A stretch of DNA of 64,000 nt from Casuarina equisetifolia (lineage: Eukaryota > Streptophyta > Magnoliopsida > Fagales > Casuarinaceae). Positions 26,778 to 39,600 of the stretch are shown in pieces. The notes beneath the pieces are model-generated. The model was not told where the DNA came from and did not search any database. It saw only the letters and a program-made list of their open reading frames with translations. Numbering within the stretch: the first letter of the stretch is position 1; every line of letters begins with the position of its first letter. The position numbers and the translations under genes were made by a program. The stretch spans positions 15,550,501-15,614,500 of the forward strand of contig CM052360.1 in assembly GCA_028551475.1 (NCBI GenBank), read 5' to 3'.

Positions 26778-26859
26778 TGTATAACAGAATTAGAATACTC
26801 TTTTCATTAAGTTAACTTTGTATAACAGAATTAGAATACTCTTTTCATTAAGTTAACTT
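26778..26859. repeat. Perfect 41 bp tandem duplication
   Basis: The 41 bp unit beginning TGTATAACAGAATTAGAATA occurs at 26778-26818 and again, identically, at 26819-26859. Perfect identity in non-coding DNA implies a recent event or an assembly artefact. Confidence 0.9.
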
Positions 26860-27100
26860 CTTAGGATAAACCTCTGCCGTGACAAAAGTTTCCCCCAACT
26901 TTGTTCGCTGTTGGCGGAACCCGCCTTCTCCGTATTCCACATCTATCTCATTAACACGTAATTGCCTCCTCCGGGTGGGCCCCGTTCTGATCAACTAACA
27001 GCAGGGCTCCACGTAAACCCCCAAGCAATTCTCCCCTCGAAAAGACTGCTCATCCCACCCATGAAAATAGCGACGGTCCGTGCAGTGCATTGACTCCGAC

Positions 27101-27120
27101 CACGTGGTAATCGTACCACG
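27101..27120. promoter_or_regulatory. G-box with overlapping perfect inverted repeat
   Basis: CACGTG (27101-27106) is the core G-box bound by bZIP and bHLH factors. It overlaps an inverted repeat with 7 bp arms, CGTGGTA and TACCACG, around a 4 bp loop. The region is GC-rich compared with its flanks. No linked gene is clear; the nearest gene-like sequence downstream is the truncated GA 2-oxidase copy. Confidence 0.35.
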
Positions 27121-28659
27121 CAGGCTCTGTGCCAATAAGAACCGTTGGATTATTTCAAACGCGAATCTCAGCCCCACATTAATTTGTCTTCTGTTTCAGG
27201 TCTTCGTTTCATGGGTGGTGGCTGTCAAGAAACTAAATGCACATAGGAACGCTTTACGGGGGTTTGCTTACGCGCCGTTAGGAACGTGCTCGGGAGTAAG
27301 TTGTAGAATGTACGGTGTGTCTTGTTTTCGTTTTAAGTATTCTTTAATAACTCTAATCTTATTATTTCATTCTTCAAACTAAAATGTATCATATTACTTA
27401 CGTAATATCATTACTTCTTAGTTGTATTAATGACAAAAAGGACTATGTAGATGATACAATATAGTCTAAAATATCAAAATTTGAAAAATTTTAAAGTATA
27501 GCATTTGTTGTCTCTCAAAATCAATTGAAAGTTTCAATATTGAAGACTTTTTTAGATTGTAAAAATAATTTTTCCTTTCTTTGGCCAAAATAAACATAGT
27601 GCTCAAATGATAAAGGAAAATTATGGTAAACAAAACTATGTATAAGTCTCAATGATTTTTTTATCTACTTATGAAAATTAAATTAACAAAAGTATTAGAT
27701 ACCATATTTTTTTTACACAAAAATATACTATAAATGGCAAAGCCAAAGTGAAAATCTTTTTGTTGTGACAAGCTCTTTTATTCTAGTTCATGGTTTCTCT
27801 TGACTAAATTTGTAATCCAAGATGGAGATCAACCTTGAAAACTAGTGAGTAATCTTATCATTAGAAAAATCCACATTCTTGATTTCTTCAAGATAGTTAG
27901 TTTGCAATACAATATAACTAAATAATTATTCATCTCTTGGGAAAATTAGTGAACTACATAAAATCAACAACCTTATCAATCTCACATTTACAATTGATGA
28001 ATGAAGTGAATACTTATTGAATGGTTTTGATGCATCAAAAATCAATTGTCAATCTCCTTTTTCATTTTCACTTGAATTTGAATCATGAAAGCTTAGACTC
28101 TTCAATTGAGGACATAAAACTTTAGAATTGGAGAGTTTAAATTGGAAATTGCAATCAGAACAACAATTACAAAAAAGCTTTAATAATATCATATTGGAAG
28201 TAGATTCAATTAATTCATTCCAATCCAAGGCAAATAAATAATTATTCAATAATTGTTCTAAACTTTTTTGGTTTAATAATTGTGTTCATTATAATTAATA
28301 TCAAAGATAAATTCTACGTATTAAGTTTGAATCTTGAAAATAACTACAAGAGAGGGTTCTATGAAATGGCTAGGGAAAAGGGTGACCATCTATTGGGTGT
28401 GTATTAGCCACCTAAGGGGCCACTTGAGGATCTGTCAAGTGATTGGATCGGAAGCTTTGTAGAATTGTTATGGGCTTATCAGGATACACCAAGCTTATGG
28501 TAGGGGCTTATTAGTCTTGAAATTATGAAAATGTCGAAGCAACCTGGAAGATAAAGAACCCTCGAAGAAAAGAAAATGTTACCTGCATTAATGTTGAAAT
28601 GACCTATTATTGCAGATAAGAACCAAGAACCAATACGAGATGGTTAAAACAAAGGTCAA

Positions 28660-29498
28660 CACTTTTGTCTTACTTCTGGGAATATAGGGAACTGACGAAG
28701 GAATTCGCAGCGGCCATGTCAAAATTAGCAAGGTTGCTTGTAGGGATTCTAGCAGAGAATTTGGGCGGCCAGAAGAAGGCTATTGAAGATATTTGCGATG
28801 AAAGCACATGTTTTCTCCGCTTGAACGGCTACCCGATCTGTCCAATATCTCCAGAAATCTTCGGTTTGGTGCCCCACACTGACAGTGATTTCCTCACAAT
28901 CCTTTATCAAGATCGAGTTGGAGGACTTCAGCTCATGAAAGATTCCCAATGGGTTGGCTGTTGAGCCCAGCAAAGATGCTCTAGTCGTAAACATTGGAGA
29001 TCTATTTCAGGTAACAAGTCCTGATCCCTCTTTGACGCTATTACAATCATATGAAAAGCAAATGTGGGTCCAAGTCAAACAAAGAACCAGAATCATGTTT
29101 GCCTAGGAGCATCATGCCCGAGATTGCGGGACGCCTCCACATCAATCGGAAATAGTCACATTCTCCAGAATACATAAACTATGTTTTCTATATATTCTTT
29201 GTTCTATACTCTATATTCTATATTTTTAGCCATTTATTAGTCATCAAATTGGCAACTAAAATTACAGGCGTGGAGCAATAACGAATACAAAAGCGTGGAG
29301 CACAAGGTGATGGTTAACACGAAGACGGAGAGATACTTAATATCATACTTCCTTTGCCCTTCCTATGATTCTTTAATTGCGAGTTGCAGAGAGCCCTCAA
29401 TCTATAGACGGTTCACGTTTGGAGAGTATCGGAGCCAAATACAAGAAGATGTGAAAAAAAGCGGCCACAAAGTAGGCCTTCCAAGATTTCTCCTTTAG
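28660..29498 (+). pseudogene. Truncated gibberellin 2-oxidase copy (C20 type, GA2ox7/8-like)
   Basis: Intact relatives are 2-oxoglutarate/Fe(II) dioxygenases that inactivate gibberellins by 2-beta-hydroxylation. Two exon pieces remain: about 28660-29010 (donor GTAACA) and 29268-29498 (acceptor TTACAG). The first holds CPISPEIFGLVPHTDSDFLT, with the iron-binding His-x-Asp in PHTDSD, and VGGLQLMKDSQWV. The second holds YKSVEHKVMVN, with the distal iron-binding His, and the C-terminus HKVGLPRFLL. An extra base after QWVG shifts the frame and brings an early stop, although the original frame resumes (VVNIGDLF-like). The N-terminal half and first exon are absent. In the 2-oxoglutarate-binding R-x-S motif the Ser appears as Leu (ERYLISYF). 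Truncation, frameshift and lost motif residue together make a pseudogene very likely. Confidence 0.85.
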
Positions 29499-31966
29499 TC
29501 CAAGCACAGACAGTCAAAATACCAGATTATGCAGTTGGATACTGAAAATAGAAAGCACCCAGAAGAATCCAGATTACAGGGTCCTATCTCTACGCAGAAA
29601 ACCCCCACTTCACATATACGAACAACAAATTCGTAACTACAGAAGCCATATTTACAAAATGGTGTATGTTAGAAGAACATCATCTATTACATATTGCATT
29701 CATAAGAAGGATTTTTTGTTTTTCTCTTTTTTTCCATTTGAATATCTATTACCAATTAATCGAGATACCTATATAGATAAAAATTGGACTATTGCCTTCT
29801 TTCTTTACAACTCTGTCCTGTGGCTATTTTGTGTCCTGATAACATTTACAAAATGGATGGTTCTGAAAACCTCACTCCTCTAAATGTTGTTTAAGTCTAT
29901 ACAACAAAACATGCAAATGCTATAAACAAATTATGGAGCAAAATAAGATAGGCTAGTTTTGAAGTTTTCACAAAGGGTAGAAGGAACCAAAAAGGAGGCC
30001 TCGTAACAGACTACATTGAAGAGCTGTATTTCAAAAGCCAAAGGTCGCTAAGCGATGGATAATTAGAAAAATGACCTTCATTGAGGAGCAGCAAATTTTT
30101 TGAGTCTCATATGAAAAAGGATGAGTAGATAAACAAGAAAAGACAGCAAAGAGACTCACTTGGATCACATATGCCATGGTCAAGGAAAGAACTCAAAACC
30201 TGAGTGTCTACAATGACGGACTGCAAGCATAGCCTAAGGGACTGTCAATATGTATCTTGATCTTCACAAAAGGTAGAAACTTTCAGTTTGCAAAATCATT
30301 CAGTACTGCACAAGGAGAATCTGCATTTATTAACTCGTCCCACAAAACATCCAATGCATATTTACAGTCAAACAATCTTACAAGCATCTTGACATAACAA
30401 TTAAAACACCTCAGGGTGGCATCTCTCACAGAAACATGGTGTTCATAGGAGCAACTCACAAAAATTTAAACACCATGATGCCGGTGGTGAGATTCTGTTT
30501 TTTTTTTTTTTTTGTCGGATCAAGGGTACTTCTGAACTTTAAATTTTGGTACATGACTAGTGCTTTCGTTGATGAGGTCTTATTAGCCATAACTTGACAC
30601 TTGTCTGATGTCATAAAGAAAAAATAAAAGCAAGGTATTGAATGTTTAGGTATATTAATTGTGAAACACAAATTTACCTTCTTTCTTTCCATCTTTTAAA
30701 ACCTCCACAGAAACTTTATATCACTTAAAAATCATCAGATAGAAACCGAGCACACCCACATCTTACTAGCCCCCAAACCCAAAGAATCACATCTGCTACT
30801 CTTCCTGAGTCATGTTTCATAGCCTTGAACCATCTTTTACTTCTTGTTTTTCTCATTGGCACTTATCTCCAAAACATCCCATCTTATTACTCCCACTAAC
30901 AAACCTTAACACAACCAATTTTTTCAGTCTTTTCTACCCAGAGGATAGTAATTTTCTCTAGATATCTGCCACGAGAAAGAAAAATTCTACAAACCAAAAA
31001 TTATCTTTCCAGTACTTAAACTCTCAAAATATCGATCTTTTCAGGTCCAATCTGACTCACAAGTCCTCCTTAGGAGTCTACCGTGCCATGCTCCAGACCT
31101 TCAAAGGCCAGATCTTTCTAAAAATTTCACTACCAATTATCCTCAGACTCACCTTATTGCAGTAGTCCAACAACAATAAGGTGTTGCAGACCTTTGTCCT
31201 AGGTGACATCAGGCCAGAGCTAATATGTTAAGAGTTTGCAAATTACTGTAGTGTACATTCTGGGTGTCTAAATCCATGTAACAAGAAAACAAAAATAATA
31301 TCGCTTTTTTTTTTTCTGTACCATTTCAAAATAAGAAATGTTAAGACATATCTATAATCCTCCATCTACATTAGCAAATAAGAAATGTTAGCAACAAACT
31401 TGCTAGCTCATTTTTCCAGCAATAACTTCCAAGCTTTGGTTTGGGAATTCAAACTTATGTAACTCTGAACTTTTGCAAAGTCTTGAATTTTCAAATACAT
31501 GCCTACTTGTTGTAAAATTGAAGACCATATGCCCCAGCTGTGATAAACAGAGATGCAAATTAATATTGAATGCAGGAGGAAAGATAATTTAAAAAAAAAA
31601 AAAAAGAAATGAAAAACTTGTAGGAGTTACATACTCAAATGGCCAGCTCCTATTAAAGTTTCAGTTTCTGGAAATGCTTTACTTTCAAAAATATTTGCGA
31701 AATAGAATGGCCTCCCATTTCAAAACTGTAAGCCAATACTAACCACAAGGTTGATAAGTCATGTATCCATACGAAATATTGAAAGGGGAAGACCAAGACT
31801 GGAAGACACGAACCTACCTGAGTATCAACTGAGGTGAAGAAGTTAATATGATTAAGATAATAACACCACATTATCTGTCCAGAAGTACTATTCAAAAGAT
31901 CATGAAACATCCAGATGCTGTACAATAATAATATACAGGTTTATGTAAACAAATTGGATAACTTAT
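29499..31966. other. Intergenic, no recognised gene
   Basis: AT-rich DNA with homopolymer runs (near 30498, 31307 and 31591). Short open stretches on both strands have no recognisable domains. Nothing else is supported. Confidence 0.5.
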
Positions 31967-33036
31967 TCAATCAAGAAACATCGCTACCTTATCCTTAAGA
32001 CTACTCTTCTTTTTCATCAAGGGCCCCATCTCCTCGCCACTAACAACATTCTGACTTAGCCTTTCAATCTCATAGGCAAATGCTGCATCCTTCATAAATG
32101 ATTTATCCTCCTCCTTGAGGGGTTTTTTAAGCAAGGGACCCAAGAATAGATCCAACATGTCTTGAGCAGGATCCGCTGTTCCTGAATCAATGATGACCTT
32201 TTCTTCTCTGGCCGAAGTTACAGAGGAATTTGGATTACTATAAGGGACATCGAGCAAACAACTTGAGTTGTTGCTAGAAGAGACTGTCATTGGGTCTTGC
32301 CAAAACCTTGCGGACCCACATTCTCTATTTGAGGCTTGATGCTCCGTAGGGTTCTCAACTTTGACAAACTGCAGAGAGATGGTGCTATCTCAGAAATCTC
32401 AGCAGGAAAAGTTCTGCAATTGATTTCTAATCAATTTAGATGACCATTCTAGGAACAATTTAATAAATCAACTGTTTTCCAGTTGGCTGTCAGGCACAGT
32501 ATGGTACCACAAACCTTGAAGATGGTATATAATTGTAGAAATGGTAAAAAATGCCATACGCCTTGTTTACGAACCAGAGAAACACAAATGGAGTGTTTTT
32601 ATTATAATCGCTAGTTATGTAAAGAACAAATCACCTCTTCAGCAATGGCCATCAGATCATCCATCGTCAGCTGCACATCATCATTTGGAAGCTGAAGCTG
32701 AAGTTCCTCATCGCTTCCAGAGGCAGAACCCTCAGCCTTTCGTCCTTTACTTGCGGCGGATTTCGGAACTTTTCTCCCAAGCCGATTACACTTTTCTTTC
32801 CTGAAGCAATTTCTGTGATAGTACCATCACAGTTTACAATTTGTTTACTTGATTTTCTTTTTCTCTTTGTTTCACATTTCACAGTTTGGGGAAGCAGAGG
32901 CATAGCTCTTTCATCTACATGGTTATTATCTACATGATCAGAATTTCTGATCTGATCAGCAGCAGCTACATCTAGCATCCACCATCCACAATGGTAGACA
33001 ACGTCGACTTCTTTCATCAGAAGCAACCCCAACCAT
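31967..33036 (-). pseudogene. Frame-broken gene for a charged protein of unknown function
   Basis: Exon 1 runs from about 33036 to 32635 (donor GTGATT). Exon 2 runs from 32368 (acceptor CTGCAG) to a stop at 31967. The C-terminal frame is continuous across the splice: DDVQLTMDDLMAIAEE joins FVKVENPTEHQASNRECGSA, followed by MLDLFLGPLLKKPLKEEDKS and a final LKDKVAMFLD. The middle of exon 1 reads PQTVKCETKRKRKSSKQIVN in one frame, but KSAASKGRKAEGSASGSDEE, which continues to the splice, is in another. The switch falls around GLGEKF. A second switch may lie near 32985, where TGGATGGTGGATG looks like a short duplication. The basic KRKRKSSK stretch could be a nuclear localisation signal. Acidic and Ser-rich segments dominate and no catalytic domain is seen. 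The family looks plant-conserved to me, but I cannot name it. A sequence error instead of decay is possible because most of the frame is open. Confidence 0.5.
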
Positions 33037-34401
33037 TTATTTTGCTCGAGGATAATTTTTCTTATCCCTTCTCTTGCTCAATTTTCCCAGTAATTAAACA
33101 GGGAACAAATTACTTGCAACCTTAACCTAATGACCTCTTCCTCCCAACCCTTCTCCCCGACGCAACTAAGAAAAAGAAAAGATCCATGACTTATATAGAT
33201 AACAAAAACAAGAAATCCTTTAAGATTATTCAACGCGGAAGATAGTAGGAAAGGAAGGAGATTGAAAAGAGGAAAGAAAATTCAGTCTTTGAAGGCATCA
33301 TACGTACCTAAGAACCGGAGGCGACACTGAGAATCAACAAATGATTTCCCCCTCCACGTATCTCCCGCCCTACTTCTATTTTCAGTTCGATAAATCTCGG
33401 TAGCCTTTGCGTCCTTCAAGCAGGAGCGTTGCACGTGATTAAAAAGGCTAAAACCTTGCTTTAATTTTATTTAACCTTTTTTTTTCTTTCCAATTTCTAG
33501 TTTCAAATGTTTAATCCCGGAAAATCGTTTCTTTAATTTGATTCATACAAGTCGATGGGAAAGATTATCAACACGAAAATGTTGTTATGTGTTCATATTA
33601 AAAAAATATTGAAATAGAAAACAGAAAACAGGAGTTGTAAAAGACTTCCTCTCTTTGGTATTAGTTGATTGTAAACCATCCCTTGGGGCTTGACAGAGCT
33701 TGTCTTCTTCGGCCCTCTTATGATTAGAAAGTGTTGCAGAAAACAAGGCATAGATCAAGTTATAAATATATATAAAAAGTAGAAGATTTTAGGTGATTTG
33801 GGTGGACATTAAATCTTACAATCATCATTGCATAGTTATAATTCCTTTTCCTTTATTATGCTTCTTTAAGGAAATCAATGTGTTGTTTATAAGTAGCATG
33901 ACAACCTAAGAAAGAGAATTGAATTATGTTGCAATCTTTTAATGTTAATTCTTTTATTTCCTTTTTATTAATATCAATTTTTTTGTGATTTAAATTGCAA
34001 GTTAAGGTTATGCACTTGTTAATTAAAATGCCATGATAGCAATAACAATCTTAAATAAAAGAGTAAAGAAGAGAAGACATTTGACACAAGAAATTGTTTA
34101 AGGATATGGTTTGACTTGTTCTCTTAACCAAACAAAATTAAGAGGACTTCCACTAAGAAACCATAACAAACTACTCTTAAACAATGAACACACTACTGTA
34201 AGCCTACTCCTTACACACTAAGGAGTCTCTCCTTGCATGAGTTGCATGCTCTATAACGAATAGGTCAACATGACCTAAGACAAGTTCCACACATTTAATA
34301 CAAATTAAGATATTACAATATTATACAATAATGTTCTATCCTTTCAATTACCAAGTAGATACACAATATATCAAATCAATTTAATCTAGCTAGATCTTGT
34401 A

Positions 34402-34443
<42 letters not shown>

Positions 34444-36681
34444 TAAAGACAAAACCCTAATCACTTTTATTGATAATAAAATGTAACTAAAAACCATACC
34501 TTTGTACAAAATACAATGAAACCATTATATCCTTAGATCCTTTGAAAAAGGGTAGAACAAATCAAAACATTACAAAATTCAAGGACCAACACTTGGCCCA
34601 TTACAATATATTCATAAAGAGAAAGCATTATTGGATAACGAAAACAAGCCCTCTAGCCTCAATACAACATATTCAAAAAGAGAAAGCATTCCTCGAGTGT
34701 TGCTCTTTATCCACACTAGCCTCAATAATATTCACTTTCAATATGTTGTATACAACCAATCAATCATAGATATCATCTCATTGGTATAAGTGATAAGCTT
34801 GTTAACATATATATCTTTAGCAAGTCAATCTTAGTACTAAAAATATGATATGTAATTTGGACAACACTATGACTTAAATTAGAGTGATGCTCCTATGATT
34901 TCTAGTATGATTTAGAGTTGTCAATAATATGTATATGTTCAACCAAACAACCTTAACTTCCAATGTCAAAATGTATCAAGATTTAGTCCAATAGAACTTT
35001 GAAGCATGAATCACATACAAACATGCAACAAATTGACACAAATTGAAATCAATTTGACGTAGGTGTTAACCAAGCAAGGACCCTCAAAGAACCTTCCTAG
35101 GCTTCAAAATGGCCTAAGAATATAATAGATTTTAATACAATAGAACCATATCAAATACTCGTTCTCATACAAATAATGGGATTCAAAATATATGCTAATA
35201 GATCAACCAAAATGCAGACTTTCGAAGTGAATAGTACCGTGAACATAAATTATATAAAAACAACTCCAAAGTACAATCTCAAATGATCTATAAATTTAGA
35301 AAGAATAGGACAGATTTATGAGCTCATTTTTGCAAGATAATAAGAGCGTTTTTCTTCTACAATTCTCTTGCACTGCACTCACACCCTAACACACTTCGAA
35401 AGAAAAGAAAGAATCTGTTTTGAGTTCACTTCTTTCCACTAGACAGAAACATCGTGTTTTCTTATTTTTGCTACAACTTTTCACCCCTTAAAATCAACGC
35501 TGTTAGAGAGAGATGAAAAAACTAAGAGGCTATTTTGCCCGTTGCAATCTTGTGATCTTTTTGTTTTGTACCAAAAAGGATTACCAACGTCACTTTTTCA
35601 ATTCGAAATTCACAAAGAAGGAGAATTGTGCAGCTTTTTTTTTTTTGTTTTGTTTTTGGTTGGTGCGGACTCTTTTTGTTTTGCCTGAGATGTCGTGCGG
35701 CCTCCAGAGAAGTGAAATCACTAATACAACTTTCTTCTGGCTTGGGTCTTAAAGTGACTTTGGTCTAGAATTGATGATCCATTTTCCCCTCCAACCTCCC
35801 TTAGCTTTGATCGGCCATGGAAGGCTTTGATGCCATGTTATCAAGATTAGAATCACTCTGCTAAGTAATGGGTTGCTTTGGTGAAAAGGGTTGATCCTTT
35901 TATAGATCGGATGGCTTCTTCTTCTTCCTATTTCGATCAATTGCGATAGATTAAGGAAACTAATTCAGCAATTAAGGGACATTTTAGACACCTTGAGCCT
36001 TGAAGGGATGCAAGAACATGCGGAAGTTTTGCAAATAACTAGACTGTCTATTCTCTTCACAATTTCATCACAAAATACAAGTGATAAGTTTCCAGACTCA
36101 ACGCACACCCCTAAGATATAAAAGATTCTTACATACAAAAGTCTCCCTGCTACATTTCGCGTGATGATTCTACTACTACATCTCTAACCCAACATCTAGC
36201 AAGGTCCATTTTTACAAAACAGCACATGACAAAGACCGGCGGGAATCCAATGAACTTTGATTCCCAGGTAGAAGTGACGGCTTCCAAGCTGTTTGAAAGG
36301 AAATTTAGAGTTTAAAGAGTCAATGAAGTGCTCAATTTGTGGAATAAAATTTCGAGTGAGGTTCTGATAATTCTAGTTTCATGTTTGTTAAAGAGTCCAT
36401 TGAGGGTAAAAGCCCACCAGTGTTGAAGCCCAGCTCCGTCCCCCGAAGGAGCCATTTTTCTTTTCCACCAGAATCCCGTTCTCCAAAAACCGACAAGCCC
36501 GCATTTCCATGCTCAATTTGTAGGCTTCTATCAAAAGATTTCGAATGCAAATTTTGGTGTGGAAAGTGGAATTCCCAAGGGAGACAAGGGAAAAAGAATA
36601 GAGTTCATCTTTTCGCTGTCTTTACCAGTGGAGCGGGTGAGCGAGTGAGAGTCACAGAAACTGGGATTTAACTTGATAGGG
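33037..36681. other. Intergenic DNA and upstream region of the prenyltransferase gene
   Basis: AT-rich DNA without a convincing exon. Near 34592-34690 a block with ATTCA(A/T)AAAGAGAAAGCATT occurs twice about 75 bp apart. The more balanced stretch at about 36380-36660 has open frames on both strands; lying just upstream of the FTA start codon, it is most simply promoter and 5' leader. Confidence 0.45.
34405..34440. repeat. (AT)n microsatellite
   Basis: Uninterrupted AT dinucleotide run of about 36 bp in intergenic DNA. Confidence 0.95.
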
Positions 36682-39600
36682 ATGGACTTGCAAGAAGGGC
36701 AGCCGCAGAGGATCCCTCTGAGCCAGAGGCCCGAGTGGTCGGACGTGATTCCGGTTCCCCAGGACGATGGTCCGAACCCAGTTGTCCCGATCGCCTACAA
36801 GGAAGTCTTCGTCGAAACCATGGACTATTTCCGAGCCGTCTACCTCGCCGACGAGCGATCGCCTCGCGCTCTTTGTCTCACCGCCGAAGCCATCCATCTG
36901 AACGCTGGCAACTACACTGTAATCTACCTTACTCTCTCTCTCTCTTGCTCTTTTTCTTATATTTTAGGAGAGTGTTAGATGCGTTTTCGCATTATGTTAC
37001 TCTTTTATTTCACTGCTCTTGGGAGGGTGTTTGATTGAAAATGAATCCTAGATAGCAATGCCCATTTGGGAAAATTATACATTATGTGGATCAGCGTATT
37101 TGATATAACATCACATTATATGAAATGATTTATTCAATCGTCGCTACACATAGTTTTACTATCATCACCAGATTCTCTGGTGATTGGATGGTAGTTACTC
37201 TGGTTGAAACTTAGATTTTATGAGTAATGAAATTATTTTCAGCTTCAATATCAATCATTAGAGATTTAGGGTGGAAAGCCCCTGATTGAGGTCAAAAGCG
37301 CCTTGATTGTTGAGATAGAGTGGGGATGCTTAAGAAAAGAGTTAATAGTGAAGAGAAAAGAATAGGAAAAAGAAAAAGAAAAAGAAAAAGGAAAAGGGGA
37401 AGATGCCCCTTGTGTATTTTTTGTCCGTGAGAGGTATGGCAAAGGGCTGATGTTTGTGATTTAGGATTTGAGGACTGTATATCTTAAAAAAAATTTATGG
37501 CTTGTTATGGCCCCATAAGTATTGTCATAGCTTTGCCATATAGTGACACGATTTTTAATTTCCCTGTTGAATTACAGAAGTCCAATTCTTCCCCCATTTA
37601 AAACGTATTGTTGTATATAATTGATGGTGTGAATGTTGGATGCCACTTCTGATCCTTGACCCCTCCAATTTTACAATCTAGGTTATTGTGGTCCATTGTT
37701 GTCTTCTATTGCTACTTCATTGATCTAGTAACAGTATAGAGTGTGGTTTTCTTATCAGTTCTTCTAACCAGGACAAGGCAAATCCTTTTCATCTGTTTCT
37801 TTCTATGCAAGTTCACTTACTTTATGATGACAGTTAGCGAAAAATTAGCCAAAAAAAGCGAAGAGTTATCAGTGGGAACTAACGGGACAATAATGTTTAA
37901 TTTTAAAGAGGGCTGTGCACTAATCTGGTTGGAGTCAATCTCCCGTTCCAACTTCTGGCCCAAGTAGGGTCAGAAATCACCCTCCTGGGGCCCAGCCCAA
38001 GTTGCTGCTCAACACACTCATCCCGGAGCTGGCCCAGCCCAAATTGGCCTGGCATAGGTGGTTGGAAGTGGACCAGACTTGTTGGGCCCCTTAGGCTTCT
38101 GCCATTATGTGATCCAAAAGGTTCATCTGAATAGAATTTGTTCAATTTGGAATTCAATAAGAGGACAAAAGACACATCAAACAGGCGGCCAAAGCACCTC
38201 CACTAACAACATTGCATAAAGTATTAAGGTGCCAACCCAAAAAAATGACTCATCTAAGGATTTTTCTCTTCCAAACACACAATGAAATTGAAAAAAGTCT
38301 ATAGAAAAGTGCTTTAAAAAAAATTCCAGAAAATAATAGTGATCCATGTAGAATCTGGATGGATTCCATCCATAGATCTTAAACATTAAAAGGGAATTAG
38401 TCATTTTTTTAAAATAAAAAATAAAAAATAAAAAATAAAAATCTCTACAAAGCTGTAAGAAGGGCAGAAGAAGAAATGGATGAAAAGATTGTGCTTTGAT
38501 CCAACGAATGGCCTTTAGACTCCAATGGAGGAGAAAGGGTAACAGTGTGGAGGTCTGGTGGAGAAGAGAAAGGCAAAGGGAGGAGAGAAACCTAAGCATT
38601 GAAAAGTGAAAGAATGACCTTAGCTTTCCTGAAAGTCAAAATACATGTCATTATTCCATTTACACTAATGTTGGGGTGGGTTGGGTTTGTGTTAGCTAAA
38701 CGAAAATCTTTAAGCTTTTGGTCCATCTTTCTTTGGGAATTGGAAGCCAACTAATTGGAACAAAATTGGGTTGGTATGTTGGATATAGGTGAGCATTTGA
38801 TCACCCCTAGTAACTAGGGTGATCAATGAATGTCGAAAGATAAAAATTAGTGATCTTTTTCCAAAAGGATTGCTATATTTGTTGAAATTTCTGGCTCCAA
38901 AGTAATCAACATTGAGAACTCAAGAAGATGTGGAAAATTTGTTTTTTACCTTACACAAATCATATGAGTGGCATACATATGAGTTTGACATGGACATTAT
39001 AAAGATAATTTACCTCTTTTATTTTTTTTCCCCCCATTTACTACTGCCTCCACCAGGTAAAGATATCCGACTTTGAATTTACCTTTCTTTTGGAATTTAC
39101 TTCATAATCATATCTATCTTCTGTTTCTTCTGTTTTACAGTTTTTTTTTTCTTTTTCTTGGGTAGTCTTCCTTGTCTTCTATCATAAAAGGTAGGGAAGT
39201 TATAAATCCCAGCTATGTTAATGGTAGATGTAATTGCTTTAAGGCTTATTTGGTTTAAAGCTTATTGCTCTTCATGCTGGATTGCATGAAAGTCTGGCGT
39301 AGATACTCATGTTGATATTCTTAAATACTAGATTTTTTGACATAGGTTGGTTGGGAATCTACAAGAATGTCCTTTTGCAGTGCCATCTTATTTGTTCATA
39401 CTCTAAATCATGTATGTCAAGAAATAACTGTGTTTATTGGAACCTTATATGTTTCACAAACAATATAGACTGTGTATACAAAGCTAGAAATCTTGTGTTT
39501 CTAAAAAAGAATGCTTACATGGGGCCAAATTTGATCTCCTAGATCATATCACAAACACTGTTGGAAACCTTTTAGCTTCATTAGAAACTCTATTAATTCA

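Larger units (their letters stand above)
25900..28600. other. Intergenic, AT-rich, with a short GC-rich island
   Basis: Mostly AT-rich DNA. The part at about 26880-27330 is clearly richer in GC and has a G-box; it could be an old promoter or leader, but no gene joins to it. A minus-strand open stretch at 28049-28249 contains CPQLKSLSF, faintly like a leucine-rich repeat, and is not called. DNA at about 28370-28560 resembles a worn mobile-element fragment but cannot be placed. Confidence 0.45.

Noticed and set aside
28049-28249. Minus open frame with CPQLKSLSF, like one leucine-rich repeat
   Set aside because: One weak motif is not enough to call a resistance-gene fragment.
28370-28560. Plus stretch with ELLWAYQDTP, faintly like a Gypsy integrase
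   Set aside because: Too short and lacking any second motif; family not supported.
36332-36671. Open frames on both strands just upstream of FTA
   Set aside because: Most likely promoter and 5' leader with balanced base composition; no homology recognised.
38177-38599. 140-codon minus open frame with many hydrophobic residues
   Set aside because: Lies in FTA intron 1 over an A/T-rich microsatellite; hydrophobicity comes from poly-T and no domain is seen.
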